From assembly GCA_051531935.1 (NCBI GenBank), contig JAOPTR010000007.1:124001-188000 (forward strand): DNA of 64,000 bases, given 5' to 3'. Below are positions 44,588 through 52,777 of the stretch, piece by piece. The stretch comes from OCS116 sp051531935 (GTDB lineage Bacteria > Pseudomonadota > Alphaproteobacteria > Rhizobiales > OSC116). Position numbers and translations under genes: made by a program. How positions within the stretch are numbered: position 1 is the stretch's first letter; each line of letters starts with the position of its first letter. The notes under the pieces are model-generated. The model was not told where the DNA came from. It did no database searches and saw nothing but the letters and a program-made list of their open reading frames with translations.

Positions 44588-45673
44588 TTATCGCGTCACA
44601 GAAACCGATTTTACATTTGCCCAAATTTCACCACCAACCACCAAGCCCAATTGCACCAATGATTTGTTGGTTATGCGTGCCAAAATCAAATTTTCGCCTA
44701 CCTGTAGCTGAACCATTCTCATGGCAGGGTGATTGTCCGTTTTAATTTCACTCACCACGGCTTTCAACCCATTTAATATGCTGCTATCTACAGCCATTGG
44801 CGTATTAGATAAACTCACATCACGCGCCAAAATACGCAACCGCAATTTGTCTCCAATGGCTTCATCATGCGCCGCCAACCAAATGCCACCACCCGCAAAA
44901 TCAGCACGTGCCAATTGCCATTCTTCATCATGCTCAGCTATGGTCGCTTCAATCACCACACCCATTTCATCACCCAGAGCAATTGGCAAATCTAGCCGAG
45001 GCAATACATCACGTAAACTCCCTTGCGCCACCATTTGCCCCGCATCCAAAATGATAAGTTGGTCTGCCAATCGCGCCACTTCATCCATAGAATGCGTCAC
45101 ATAAATAATCGGAATGCCAAATTCATCACGCACTCGCTCAAGCAAGGCCAAAATTTCTTGCTTGCGCGGCCTATCAAGCGAGGCCAAAGGCTCATCCATC
45201 AATAACAATTGCGGGCTAAATAGCAGCGCGCGGGCAATGGCAATGCGTTGTTTTTCACCACCCGAAAGCTGCGCAGGATATTGCTCTAAAACATTCCCAA
45301 TACCCATAAATTCAACAATTTCTGCAAAACTCAAAATCGGCACTTGTCGAGCGCGTTTCTGGGCATAAACAAGGTTTTCTCGGGCAGTTAAATGGCTAAA
45401 TAAACTCGCTTCTTGAAAAATATATCCAATATTCCGTTTATGTATAGGGGTAAAAGTCGTTTCATCCTGCCACACTTCATCAGATAATTTCATCCGCCCG
45501 CTAAGGCTTCTGTCCAACCCCGCAATTAGCCGCAGTAAACTGGTTTTCCCACTGCCAGAACGTCCAAATATCACATTAATGCCAGTAGCAGGCAACTGTA
45601 AATCAACATTCAACCTAAAATCAGAATTTTCAGGCGTATGGTCTAATTTCACAAGCATTTGTTTGGCGGTCAT
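44588..45673 (-). CDS. modC: Molybdate ABC transporter ATP-binding protein ModC
   Basis: A 361-residue ATPase. Walker A GRSGSGKTS (about 37-45), Q-loop FQEASLF, signature LSGGEKQR and Walker B LLLMDEPLASLD are intact; the switch His is in YVTHSMDE. The C-terminal 110 residues form a TOBE domain typical of ModC, which senses bound molybdate or tungstate. It is the last gene of modABC and its ATG overlaps the modB stop. It powers molybdate uptake for molybdenum enzymes. Confidence 0.93.
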   Translation of the reverse strand: MTAKQMLVKLDHTPENSDFRLNVDLQLPATGINVIFGRSGSGKTSLLRLIAGLDRSLSGRMKLSDEVWQDETTFTPIHKRNIGYIFQEASLFSHLTARENLVYAQKRARQVPILSFAEIVEFMGIGNVLEQYPAQLSGGEKQRIAIARALLFSPQLLLMDEPLASLDRPRKQEILALLERVRDEFGIPIIYVTHSMDEVARLADQLIILDAGQMVAQGSLRDVLPRLDLPIALGDEMGVVIEATIAEHDEEWQLARADFAGGGIWLAAHDEAIGDKLRLRILARDVSLSNTPMAVDSSILNGLKAVVSEIKTDNHPAMRMVQLQVGENLILARITNKSLVQLGLVVGGEIWANVKSVSVTR

Positions 45674-46359
45674 AAATTCAGCCCAAACCGAGTGTTGCGA
45701 TTTTTAGTCACATATAAGCCCAATAGAACCAAAAATGAAAACCCAATCATAGCCGCCGATAAATAATGCGCCTGCGCATATTCAAGCGCTTCAACATGCT
45801 CATATATTTTTACCGAAACGACCTGTGTTTCATTCGGAATATTCCCACCAATCATTAAAACCACCCCAAATTCACCAACAGTATGGGCAAACCCCAATAT
45901 TCCAGCGGTTAAAAATCCAGGTCTGGCCAACGGCATAGCCACACTAAAAAATCGGTCAATTGGCGATGCCCCTAAGCTCGATGCCATCTCCAATGGCCTT
46001 TTGCCAATAGTCTCAAATGCGTTTTGCAATGGCTGCACAACAAACGGGATCGAATATATGCAAGAGGCAACCACCAAACCCCAAAATGTAAATGCCAAAC
46101 TGCCGATGCCTAACCATGTGGTGGCGGAGCCAATAATGCCGCTGGGCGCAAAAGCAATTAATAAGTAAAAACCAATAACCGTAGGGGGTAATATAAGTGG
46201 CAAAGCCAACAAAGCCCCAATGGGCGCTTTGAATCTCGATCGGGTTTGTGACAACCACCAAGCAAGGGGAGTGCAAACAAGTAGCAATAAAATAGTCACC
46301 GTAGTGGCTAACCGAGCGGTCAGCCAAATCGCCGCCATATCTTCTGCTAAAAAACCCAT
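45670..46359 (-). CDS. modB: Molybdate ABC transporter permease ModB
   Basis: A 229-residue permease with five to six helices, starting at the ATG at 46359 behind AGGGA. The opening LAEDMAAIWLTARLATTVTILLL and the EAA-type loop (EMASSLGASPIDRFFSVAMPLARPG) are ModB-typical. It dimerises in the inner membrane and is powered by ModC. It follows modA after 18 bases and overlaps modC. Confidence 0.93.
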   Translation of the reverse strand: MGFLAEDMAAIWLTARLATTVTILLLLVCTPLAWWLSQTRSRFKAPIGALLALPLILPPTVIGFYLLIAFAPSGIIGSATTWLGIGSLAFTFWGLVVASCIYSIPFVVQPLQNAFETIGKRPLEMASSLGASPIDRFFSVAMPLARPGFLTAGILGFAHTVGEFGVVLMIGGNIPNETQVVSVKIYEHVEALEYAQAHYLSAAMIGFSFLVLLGLYVTKNRNTRFGLNL

Positions 46360-46377
46360 AAACAATCCCTAATTCGT

Positions 46378-47106
46378 TTATTTATAACCTAAGATCCTAA
46401 TTGTGTCTTTCACCTTTTTACTTTTCATAAAATGCAAAAAATCAATTGCCGCTTGGTTGTTTTTAGCACGGTTCAACATCACTACATCTTGTTTAATTGG
46501 CTCGTAAAGTTGGGGGTCGATAACAAGGTAAGAGTTTATAGGCTCATTAAGAATTTGCGATAACGCCAATAAACCCTGTTCAACAGCACGGCTTTTAACA
46601 AATTGGTAAACTTGCGCAACATTCTCGGCACGTATGTAGATATTTTTAGGTTGTTCAGGCTCATTAAATTTTTCAAGTGCTTGCAGTGCCGCAATTCCAT
46701 AAGGCGCAGTTTTGGGGTTGGCAATGGCTAATTTTTTGTCAAGATTTGCCAGCGCATTTGGTGCAAATATATCCAAATAAGGCGCCCATAAAACCAATAT
46801 TCCCGTTGCATAGGTATATTCACTGGTTTTAAGAGCTAAATCTTGTTCAACAAGTCGGCTCGGTTTGTCTCTATCGGCCGAAAAAAACAGGTCAAACGGT
46901 GCGCCATGCAAAATTTGAGCGTATATTTTCCCAGATGAACCAACCACAATAGCAATTTCATGTCGGCTTTTTGCTTCAAACATTGAGGCCAATTTTTTCA
47001 TCGGCAACGCAAAATTAGAAGCAACAGCAATGGTGGCTTTTTCCGCCCCAACGGGTGTTCCAAAACCCAAAAACATTGTCAATATTATTATTTTCCAAGC
47101 GGTCAT
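46378..47106 (-). CDS. modA: Molybdate-binding periplasmic protein ModA
   Basis: A 242-residue binding protein with a signal peptide ending near residue 21. The mature protein begins ATIAVASNFALPMKKLA and has VVGSSGKIYAQILHGAPFDLFFSAD, the ModA oxyanion-binding segments with Ser residues. It captures molybdate (or tungstate) for ModBC. First gene of the operon; a ModE site in the upstream AT-rich region could not be convincingly identified. Confidence 0.93.
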   Translation of the reverse strand: MTAWKIIILTMFLGFGTPVGAEKATIAVASNFALPMKKLASMFEAKSRHEIAIVVGSSGKIYAQILHGAPFDLFFSADRDKPSRLVEQDLALKTSEYTYATGILVLWAPYLDIFAPNALANLDKKLAIANPKTAPYGIAALQALEKFNEPEQPKNIYIRAENVAQVYQFVKSRAVEQGLLALSQILNEPINSYLVIDPQLYEPIKQDVVMLNRAKNNQAAIDFLHFMKSKKVKDTIRILGYK

Positions 47107-47270
47107 TTTACCAAATTCTCTCGTAGTTGAACATATATATACATGAATTATTTGAGGTAAAATATCAAAATAGTCTTCTATAACTAAAGTATAGTCTTAG
47201 TCCATTATACCACCAAGTAATTGAATTATATACAGTAAATTACCCTTTATAGTCCTCAAGACATTAGACG

Positions 47271-47298
47271 ATATAATTAATTATATTTGATTAATCAA
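47271..47298. promoter_or_regulatory. Two abutting perfect palindromes before the HBM chemoreceptor
   Basis: ATATAATTAATTATAT (47271-47286) is followed without a gap by TTGATTAATCAA (47287-47298), about 62-89 bases before the ATG at 47360. The second resembles an FNR box but has a 2-base centre instead of 4, so I do not call it one. They may be regulator sites or simply promoter-type AT-rich sequence. Confidence 0.4.
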
Positions 47299-47359
47299 TT
47301 GGTAACCAAACTTACCTTAACGTAACGGTGGGGGACTTACTAAATACAAAGTGGTGCAA

Positions 47360-49369
47360 ATGTTAAAATTTATCCCCAATGCTCTTAATAGCATTAAAGT
47401 TGGAACGCAGGTTACAATCGTAACGGCATTAAGCCTTATAACTCTTTCGGCTCTAACTTATGGTTCATATTACGAGGCTAAAACTCTAGCCGATACAAAT
47501 CATGCAAGTAATCATTCAGCTGCAAAATCTCAGATTTTTAACAAAATTTATAGTGACGGCCTACAAATGCGCCGTAATGAAAAAGATTATCTAGCCCGTT
47601 TATTACCAAAATACATCGAAAGATATGCACATTCGTCTGGTCGTGCATTAGAAGATGCAAAACATTTCAAAGAAATCGCCGACACGGCCGAAGAAATGAA
47701 ACGCGTAGACCACATTATTGGTGGTCTTGAACAATCTCAAATACAATTTGCAAAAGTTGTAGATATGAAAAACCGCCTGGGCACAACGCCAGAAACAGGC
47801 ATTCACGGTGAGCTTAGAAAAGCCGTGCACGATCTAGAAGATGCACTTAAAAAAATGAAGTCTAGCTCATCAAATAAAGCCAGTTTAGACATTCTAACTG
47901 TCGAAATGCTGATGTTACGCCGCCATGAGAAAGACTTCATGTTGCGCAAAACCGATAAATATCTCAAAAAATTCAGCGACAGCATCAAAACGTTTAACAA
48001 AACACTTAAAGCTTCAACGCTCAGTGTTGGTAATAAATCAAAGATCGCAGGTCTGATTAAAACTTATGATACTTTATTCTCAAAATGGAGCGATTTGGAA
48101 TTAAAAACAAATATTGCATCTAAAGAATTAAGTGTAATCTATTCTACCATCGAGCCGGAAATTAAAGACTATACAAAAGAGTTTGATGAAGCCAGCAACG
48201 AAATTGCGAGCAATAGAGATGCAATCGAAAAGGCCCATGATGATGAAGTGACGATAATCTACGGCTCCGTTGTGGCTATTATTCTATTCATTGCAATGCT
48301 CAGCTTCTTTGTAAGTCGTAACATTAGCGCAAAAATCCGCAACCTAAGTTCGATGATGGATAACTTAGCGGCTGGTAATTTAGAAGCAAAAATTGGCTAT
48401 ACAAAATATAAAAATGAATTTGGTGTTATGGCACGTTCATTACTAATATTTAAAGATACTGCCAAAGACAACATTAAACGCGAAGGCATCAAACAAACTC
48501 GTTTAGCCAAAGAGGCCGAAAAAGCTGGCGAGTTGCGTAATGTAATTGAAGAATTTAAAGGTTTCTCAAGCTCAAAACTTCAAAACGTAAATGCTGCTTC
48601 TGGCAATCTAGAAAAAGTATCACATAGCCTTCTTCAATCTACAAATGAAATTAAATCACAAAGTGAAGTGGTTAAAGAAAATGTAGGCAATACATCAATG
48701 AACGTAACAGGCGTTGCCGCTGCAACCGAGGAAATGTCAATCGCTGTTTCCGAAATTGCCGCACAAGCCGCAGGCAGTGCCGCCATTGTCGAGGAAGCCA
48801 AAGGTAAAACTGCAGAAACTGTTGAGCAAATCACAGCGCTTACAGCCAGTGCTAAAAAAATCGAAACAGTTGTAAAACTTATTGATGAAATTGCCGAGCA
48901 AACCAACTTGCTTGCCCTAAACGCAACCATCGAAGCCGCTCGAGCGGGCGATGCTGGTCGCGGCTTCGCAGTTGTTGCCAATGAGGTGAAATCACTGGCC
49001 GATCAAACAGGTAAAGCCACAGGCGATATTGCTGCCCAAATTAGCCAAATTCAACGAGATGGCGACCTTGCTGCACAAACAGTTGGTGAGATGGATCAAA
49101 TCATTACCAATTTGTCAGAAGCCTCTCTAGGTGTTGCCGCAGCGGTGGAAGAACAAAGCGCGGCTATTGGCGAAATTTCATCAAATGTAACAGCAGCATC
49201 TGATCTGTCTCAACAAAGTGCAGAATCTATGGATGTCGCCTCTGGAAGTGTGGATATCGTACATAGTATTTCTGATGAAGTGATGACCGTTGCCGATAGC
49301 ATGAAAAATGAAATTGGCGCCTTGGAAGATGATATTAACCTCTTCCTCAAAAAGATCAACGAAGCCTAA
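47360..49369 (+). CDS. Methyl-accepting chemotaxis protein with HBM sensor
   Basis: A 669-residue receptor. The membrane helix at about 13-35 is followed by an all-helical periplasmic domain with two MRRNEKDYL / LRRHEKDFML motifs (about 75 and 195), the signature of the helical bimodular (HBM) sensor known from McpS-type receptors for TCA-cycle intermediates and other ligands. A second helix (about 300-320) leads to HAMP (NLSSMMDNLAAGNLEAKIGYT) and the signalling hairpin (EIAEQTNLLALNATIEAARAGDAG). No C-terminal pentapeptide. The ATG at 47360 is chosen over a GTG at 47351. A strong terminator follows. Confidence 0.93.
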   Translation: MLKFIPNALNSIKVGTQVTIVTALSLITLSALTYGSYYEAKTLADTNHASNHSAAKSQIFNKIYSDGLQMRRNEKDYLARLLPKYIERYAHSSGRALEDAKHFKEIADTAEEMKRVDHIIGGLEQSQIQFAKVVDMKNRLGTTPETGIHGELRKAVHDLEDALKKMKSSSSNKASLDILTVEMLMLRRHEKDFMLRKTDKYLKKFSDSIKTFNKTLKASTLSVGNKSKIAGLIKTYDTLFSKWSDLELKTNIASKELSVIYSTIEPEIKDYTKEFDEASNEIASNRDAIEKAHDDEVTIIYGSVVAIILFIAMLSFFVSRNISAKIRNLSSMMDNLAAGNLEAKIGYTKYKNEFGVMARSLLIFKDTAKDNIKREGIKQTRLAKEAEKAGELRNVIEEFKGFSSSKLQNVNAASGNLEKVSHSLLQSTNEIKSQSEVVKENVGNTSMNVTGVAAATEEMSIAVSEIAAQAAGSAAIVEEAKGKTAETVEQITALTASAKKIETVVKLIDEIAEQTNLLALNATIEAARAGDAGRGFAVVANEVKSLADQTGKATGDIAAQISQIQRDGDLAAQTVGEMDQIITNLSEASLGVAAAVEEQSAAIGEISSNVTAASDLSQQSAESMDVASGSVDIVHSISDEVMTVADSMKNEIGALEDDINLFLKKINEA

Positions 49370-49395
49370 TCCCTCCCTATTAGGCGAATTCAATC

Positions 49396-49432
49396 AAGCA
49401 TGTTCAAACGTAAAGTTTAGGCATGCTTTTTT
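49396..49432 (+). terminator. Terminator of the HBM chemoreceptor gene
   Basis: AAGCATG (49396-49402) pairs with CATGCTT (49422-49428), and the run of T's continues to 49432. It ends the chemoreceptor transcript and shows that any start near 49423 for the next gene is false, supporting the ATG at 49456. Confidence 0.8.
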
Positions 49433-49455
49433 GCTTTTTGTGCTACCTTTCTAAA

Positions 49456-50253
49456 ATGATTAATGAAACACCTAAAACCGAGCTTTCTGGTGGCCGCAAA
49501 GGCCAAATTTTTAAACAAGGAAATCTGGTTACACGGCCTCTAAACCCGTGGACAAAAACCATCCATGCCTATTTAAATCACCTGCATCATCAAGGGTTAG
49601 CTTTTGTGCCTCTGCCGCATAATATAGACGAGGCATCCGCCACCGAACAGGTCAGCTATATTGAAGGCGAAGTGTGTAGCTACCCTATAAATGACGCCTT
49701 TTTATCAGAAACAGCACTCATTTCGGCCGCAAAATTACTACGCCAATTGCACGATGCTTCTGTCGGTTTCTTAAGCCAACTCAAAGGCGATGAAGTGTGG
49801 ATGTTACCGTGCCTCAGCCCCGCCGAGGTCATCTGCCATGCCGATTACGCACCTTATAATGCGGTGGTTAAAGATAATCAGGTTGTTGGTATTATAGATT
49901 TTGATACCTGCCACCCAGGCACAAGAGTTTGGGATGTTGCCTATGCCATTTACCGTTGGGGGCCACTAAGCCGCCCCGGTGCCGATGGTGTTTCAGGAAG
50001 CACACAACAACATATTGCCCGCGCAAAGCAATTTTGCGACGCTTATGGCCTCACGGCTCAACAGCGAGCAGAAATCACACCTATTATGGTCGAACGGCTG
50101 CATAAAATGATAGATTATATTGTCACGCAAGCCAAAAACGGCAACCAAACCTTCATCGCAAACATGGATGATGGCCACCATATCCACTATCAAAAGGATA
50201 TAGATTTCTTAACCAAAAACATGTCCATGATTACCCAAGGTCTAGCGCTTTAA
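49456..50253 (+). CDS. Aminoglycoside phosphotransferase-family kinase
   Basis: A 265-residue small-molecule kinase of the APH fold. The catalytic loop HADYAPYN (128-135, Asp130 as base) and metal-binding IIDFDTCHPG (146-155, Asp148) are in place; VAYAIYRWGPL follows as in the bacterial APH-like kinases of the choline/homoserine type. The N-terminal part is short compared with classic aminoglycoside kinases, so a metabolic or unknown substrate is more likely than antibiotic resistance. Stand-alone, it converges on the Sel1-repeat gene. Confidence 0.83.
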   Translation: MINETPKTELSGGRKGQIFKQGNLVTRPLNPWTKTIHAYLNHLHHQGLAFVPLPHNIDEASATEQVSYIEGEVCSYPINDAFLSETALISAAKLLRQLHDASVGFLSQLKGDEVWMLPCLSPAEVICHADYAPYNAVVKDNQVVGIIDFDTCHPGTRVWDVAYAIYRWGPLSRPGADGVSGSTQQHIARAKQFCDAYGLTAQQRAEITPIMVERLHKMIDYIVTQAKNGNQTFIANMDDGHHIHYQKDIDFLTKNMSMITQGLAL

Positions 50254-50267
50254 CAAACTATAACCAA

Positions 50268-51050
50268 TTATTTAGGGTGTTTCTCATGCCAGTCAGCAAT
50301 AAATTTATTGGCTTTTTTTAAGTCGGCATCAGATAATCTGCGGAATAAAATGGCTTTATTGTCTTCGTTTTCAGCCAATGCAAAAAACGCATATGCCAAT
50401 ACATTACTTTGGCGAAGTCCCTCGCCATTGGTGAACATAGCCCCAATATTGTTTAAGGCTCTGTAATTGCCTTGGTTTGCAGCATTCAAATACCAGTTAA
50501 AGGCTTGTTTATAATCTTGTTTCACACCAGTTCCATTGGCATAAACAATGCCCAAATTATACTGTGCGTCGCTATAACCTTGGTTGGCAGCTTTTAAATA
50601 CCATATAATGGCCTGTTTATCACTTTGCTCAACACCCGTTCCATCTTGATAAATCTGTGCAAGGTTATATTGAGCTTCGGGCAGGTTTTGGTTGGCGGCT
50701 TTCACAAACCATTTAATGGCTTGCTCTTGGTCATGTTCCACGCCATTTCCGTCTGCATATAATAAGCCGATGTTAAATTGAGCATCAGGGTTGTTTTGTG
50801 CGGCAGCTTTTAAATACCATTCAATGGCAAGTGCCATATTCTTTTCAACGCCCTCGCCATCTTCATATAATGAGCCCATGTTAAATTGTGCGCCCGAACT
50901 ACCTTGTTCTGCGGCTTGGCGGTATAATTTGGCAGCGGTTGCATAATCTTTGGCGTCAAGCGCCTTATCCGCATCATCCAATATATCGGCAGATGCCATA
51001 GTCGAAAACAAAAGCCCAAGGCTTAATATAGCAATACGTAACAAATTCAC
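50268..51050 (-). CDS. Periplasmic Sel1-like repeat protein
   Basis: A 260-residue protein with a signal peptide (about 21 residues) and a tandem of about five to six 36-residue Sel1-like repeats: AAEQGSSGAQFNMGSLYEDGEGV, AAAQNNPDAQFNIGLLYADGNGV, and so on. Sel1 repeats stack helices into a superhelical scaffold for protein-protein contacts. The start is uncertain: GTG at 51050 or TTG at 51044, the latter better spaced from GGGAG. It stands alone, upstream of the C-rich tract. Confidence 0.87.
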   Translation of the reverse strand: MNLLRIAILSLGLLFSTMASADILDDADKALDAKDYATAAKLYRQAAEQGSSGAQFNMGSLYEDGEGVEKNMALAIEWYLKAAAQNNPDAQFNIGLLYADGNGVEHDQEQAIKWFVKAANQNLPEAQYNLAQIYQDGTGVEQSDKQAIIWYLKAANQGYSDAQYNLGIVYANGTGVKQDYKQAFNWYLNAANQGNYRALNNIGAMFTNGEGLRQSNVLAYAFFALAENEDNKAILFRRLSDADLKKANKFIADWHEKHPK

Positions 51051-51440
51051 ACTCCCATGCAGGTCTTAACTTAGACTAAAGGCTTAATTTCTTGCACTAT
51101 ATTCAAAAACATAGGTATTTTCAACATTCAATAAAAAATAACATTAACGCCCCTTCAATCAAAATATTCCCACACCAACAACAAACTCCAAAACCACCAC
51201 ACGACTCCCACCCCCCCCTAAACTAACTCAACAACAACAAGCACTCCCAAACCAATCCCCACCCCCATTCATCAACAAAACGCACTCCCAAACCAACCCC
51301 ACGAATACACATCAACACCACAAACCCCCTAACTCATATTCGCGCCCACTCACCATTACCACGCGGTCTCGAACTCACCTCCGTTCCCCGCCACCCAAAA
51401 CTCGTCGCTCACCTCAAGGACAGCAATTCCACCCCAAGAG
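51051..51440. other. C-rich, G-poor intergenic tract
   Basis: From 51121 to 51360 I count 7 G and 103 C in 240 bases on the plus strand; the rest is mainly A. It contains no long open frame and no strong hairpin. A C-rich, G-poor unstructured stretch is what Rho utilisation sites look like, so it may stop plus-strand readthrough coming from 50253 before it reaches the tetR promoter. Two copies of GCACTCCCAAACCAA lie 41 bases apart (51241, 51282). Confidence 0.55.
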
Positions 51441-51468
51441 TTGACATTCATATATTTATCTATATAAA
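51441..51468 (+). promoter_or_regulatory. Sigma-70-type promoter of tetR
   Basis: TTGACA (51441-51446), a 16-base spacer, then TATAAA (51463-51468): both elements are near consensus. Located 46 bases before the tetR ATG. Confidence 0.75.
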
Positions 51469-51472
51469 ATAG

Positions 51473-51486
51473 ACCGACCGTTCGGT
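51473..51486. promoter_or_regulatory. TetR-type operator at the transcription start
   Basis: ACCGACCGTTCGGT is an inverted repeat with one mismatch per arm, placed directly after the -10 element, where the transcript should begin. ACCGACCG-type repeats are common TetR-family operators. Autorepression of the gene at 51514 is likely. Confidence 0.65.
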
Positions 51487-51513
51487 TATGAAAACACCAA
51501 TAAGGGGTGAGAA

Positions 51514-52086
51514 ATGAATCAAACACTAAAAGTAAACAAACGCGATGTCATCTTAGAAGTCGCAACCGATCTTTTTCTCAAACATGGTTACGATGGCACT
51601 GGCATAGAACAAATCATACTCACCGCCGAAACTTCGCGCGGCGGGCTTTATCATCATTTTAAAAATAAAGATGCATTGCATCTTGCGGTGTTAAATCAAT
51701 TATTCCTAGCCCCCATGCAATCCATGTCGTTCGATAATTTCGCAAAAATGCCGCTCAAAACGCAGCAAGGTATGTTGGTAGATTTATTCCGCTCCATGCC
51801 CCAAACAATGGATGCGATGACACGTCATGGCGTGGCAAAATATTTTGCATTATATTTCGATAGCGTCTCTCGTGTCCCTGAGTTCAAAACCACGGTGCGC
51901 GCTTACTATCAAGAGCTTCTATCAATCCTAAAACAAACCATGATGACCGAGCGTGGCCTCGCTGAAAACGTAGCTCGCCAGCAAGCAAGAGCATTCTTGG
52001 CGCGTTTAGAAGGCGAAATTTATCTATGCGCAGTGCTCGGCGATAAACCCGATTTAAGTAAATTATCAAAAGAAATGGATGTATAA
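51514..52086 (+). CDS. TetR-family transcriptional regulator
   Basis: A 190-residue repressor. The N-terminal helix-turn-helix has DVILEVATDLFLKHGYDGTGIEQIILTAETSRGGLYHHF pattern elements (about 11-50); the rest is the ligand-binding dimer domain with FAKMPLKTQQGMLVDLF. GGGGTGAG precedes the ATG. It abuts the DUF1295-like gene (no gap) and has its own strong promoter and operator. The inducer is unknown; lipid-like or drug-like compounds are common for such regulators. Confidence 0.92.
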   Translation: MNQTLKVNKRDVILEVATDLFLKHGYDGTGIEQIILTAETSRGGLYHHFKNKDALHLAVLNQLFLAPMQSMSFDNFAKMPLKTQQGMLVDLFRSMPQTMDAMTRHGVAKYFALYFDSVSRVPEFKTTVRAYYQELLSILKQTMMTERGLAENVARQQARAFLARLEGEIYLCAVLGDKPDLSKLSKEMDV

Positions 52087-52776
52087 ATGTTAGATTTATA
52101 TAATAAAAAAGGCAGTTCCATACTGCAAAAATCCATCATCACGGCTTTCGAAATTCTGCTCATATATCTTTCATATTATATCATGTTCGATGAAGGCGCA
52201 TCTTGGCTCGCGTTAAATTTCGAGTTCACCATTCCCGACTACATTCCGACACGTCGTTATGTCATACTTATTTTCTCAACCGTCATTCTATTGCGAATGG
52301 CATTTATGATGTTCTATCTCATGAAACGCACAATCCCATGGTCAGAAACATTGTCTGTCCCGGGTGCATTCACCATCTATTATGTAGGTTTCGCATTACT
52401 CGTCTTGCCAAATGGCGCAGCATTAGGCCCGTGGGATTGGTTCGCAATCGCCTTATTCATTTTAGGTTGTTATCTCAACACAGCGTCAGAATATCAGCGG
52501 CACATCTTCAAATTAAATCCCGCCAATAAAGGTAAATTATATACGCAAGGCTTGTTTAAACACAGCATGCACATCAATTATTTTGGCGACATCGTTTGGG
52601 TAACCGCTTATGCGATCATTGCAGGCAGCTTTTGGGGAGTCGGTATCATCATCATGCTCACCAGCTTTTTTGCATATACCAACATACCGCTGTTAGATAA
52701 ATATCTTGAGAATCGTTATCCAGAATTCACCGATTACGAAGCCAAAACCAAAAAGCTAATCCCCTATATTTGGTAA
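52087..52776 (+). CDS. DUF1295/isoprenylcysteine methyltransferase-like membrane protein
   Basis: A 229-residue membrane protein with six or so helices; the C-terminal part has LFKHSMHINYFGDIVW, a form of the RHPNYFGE motif of steroid 5-alpha-reductase/DUF1295 and ICMT-type membrane enzymes, and ends with LLDKYLENRYPEFTDYEAKTKKLIPYIW pattern elements. Such enzymes modify lipids or prenyl groups. The start codon follows the tetR stop at once, so it is in the same transcript and probably under its repressor. Substrate unknown. Confidence 0.8.
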   Translation: MLDLYNKKGSSILQKSIITAFEILLIYLSYYIMFDEGASWLALNFEFTIPDYIPTRRYVILIFSTVILLRMAFMMFYLMKRTIPWSETLSVPGAFTIYYVGFALLVLPNGAALGPWDWFAIALFILGCYLNTASEYQRHIFKLNPANKGKLYTQGLFKHSMHINYFGDIVWVTAYAIIAGSFWGVGIIIMLTSFFAYTNIPLLDKYLENRYPEFTDYEAKTKKLIPYIW

Positions 52777-52777
52777 G

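Noticed and set aside
47107..47160. ATATATATA stretch upstream of modA as a ModE box
   Set aside because: The sequence is simple AT repeat; the ModE inverted repeat spacing could not be matched.
47287..47298. TTGATTAATCAA as an FNR box
   Set aside because: The two half-sites are separated by 2 bases instead of 4.
49423..49455. An upstream start for the APH-like kinase
   Set aside because: It lies within the terminator hairpin of the chemoreceptor gene; the ATG at 49456 begins the conserved protein.
51241..51300. Direct repeats GCACTCCCAAACCAA as a CRISPR array
   Set aside because: Only two copies, no third repeat, and no cas gene in the window.
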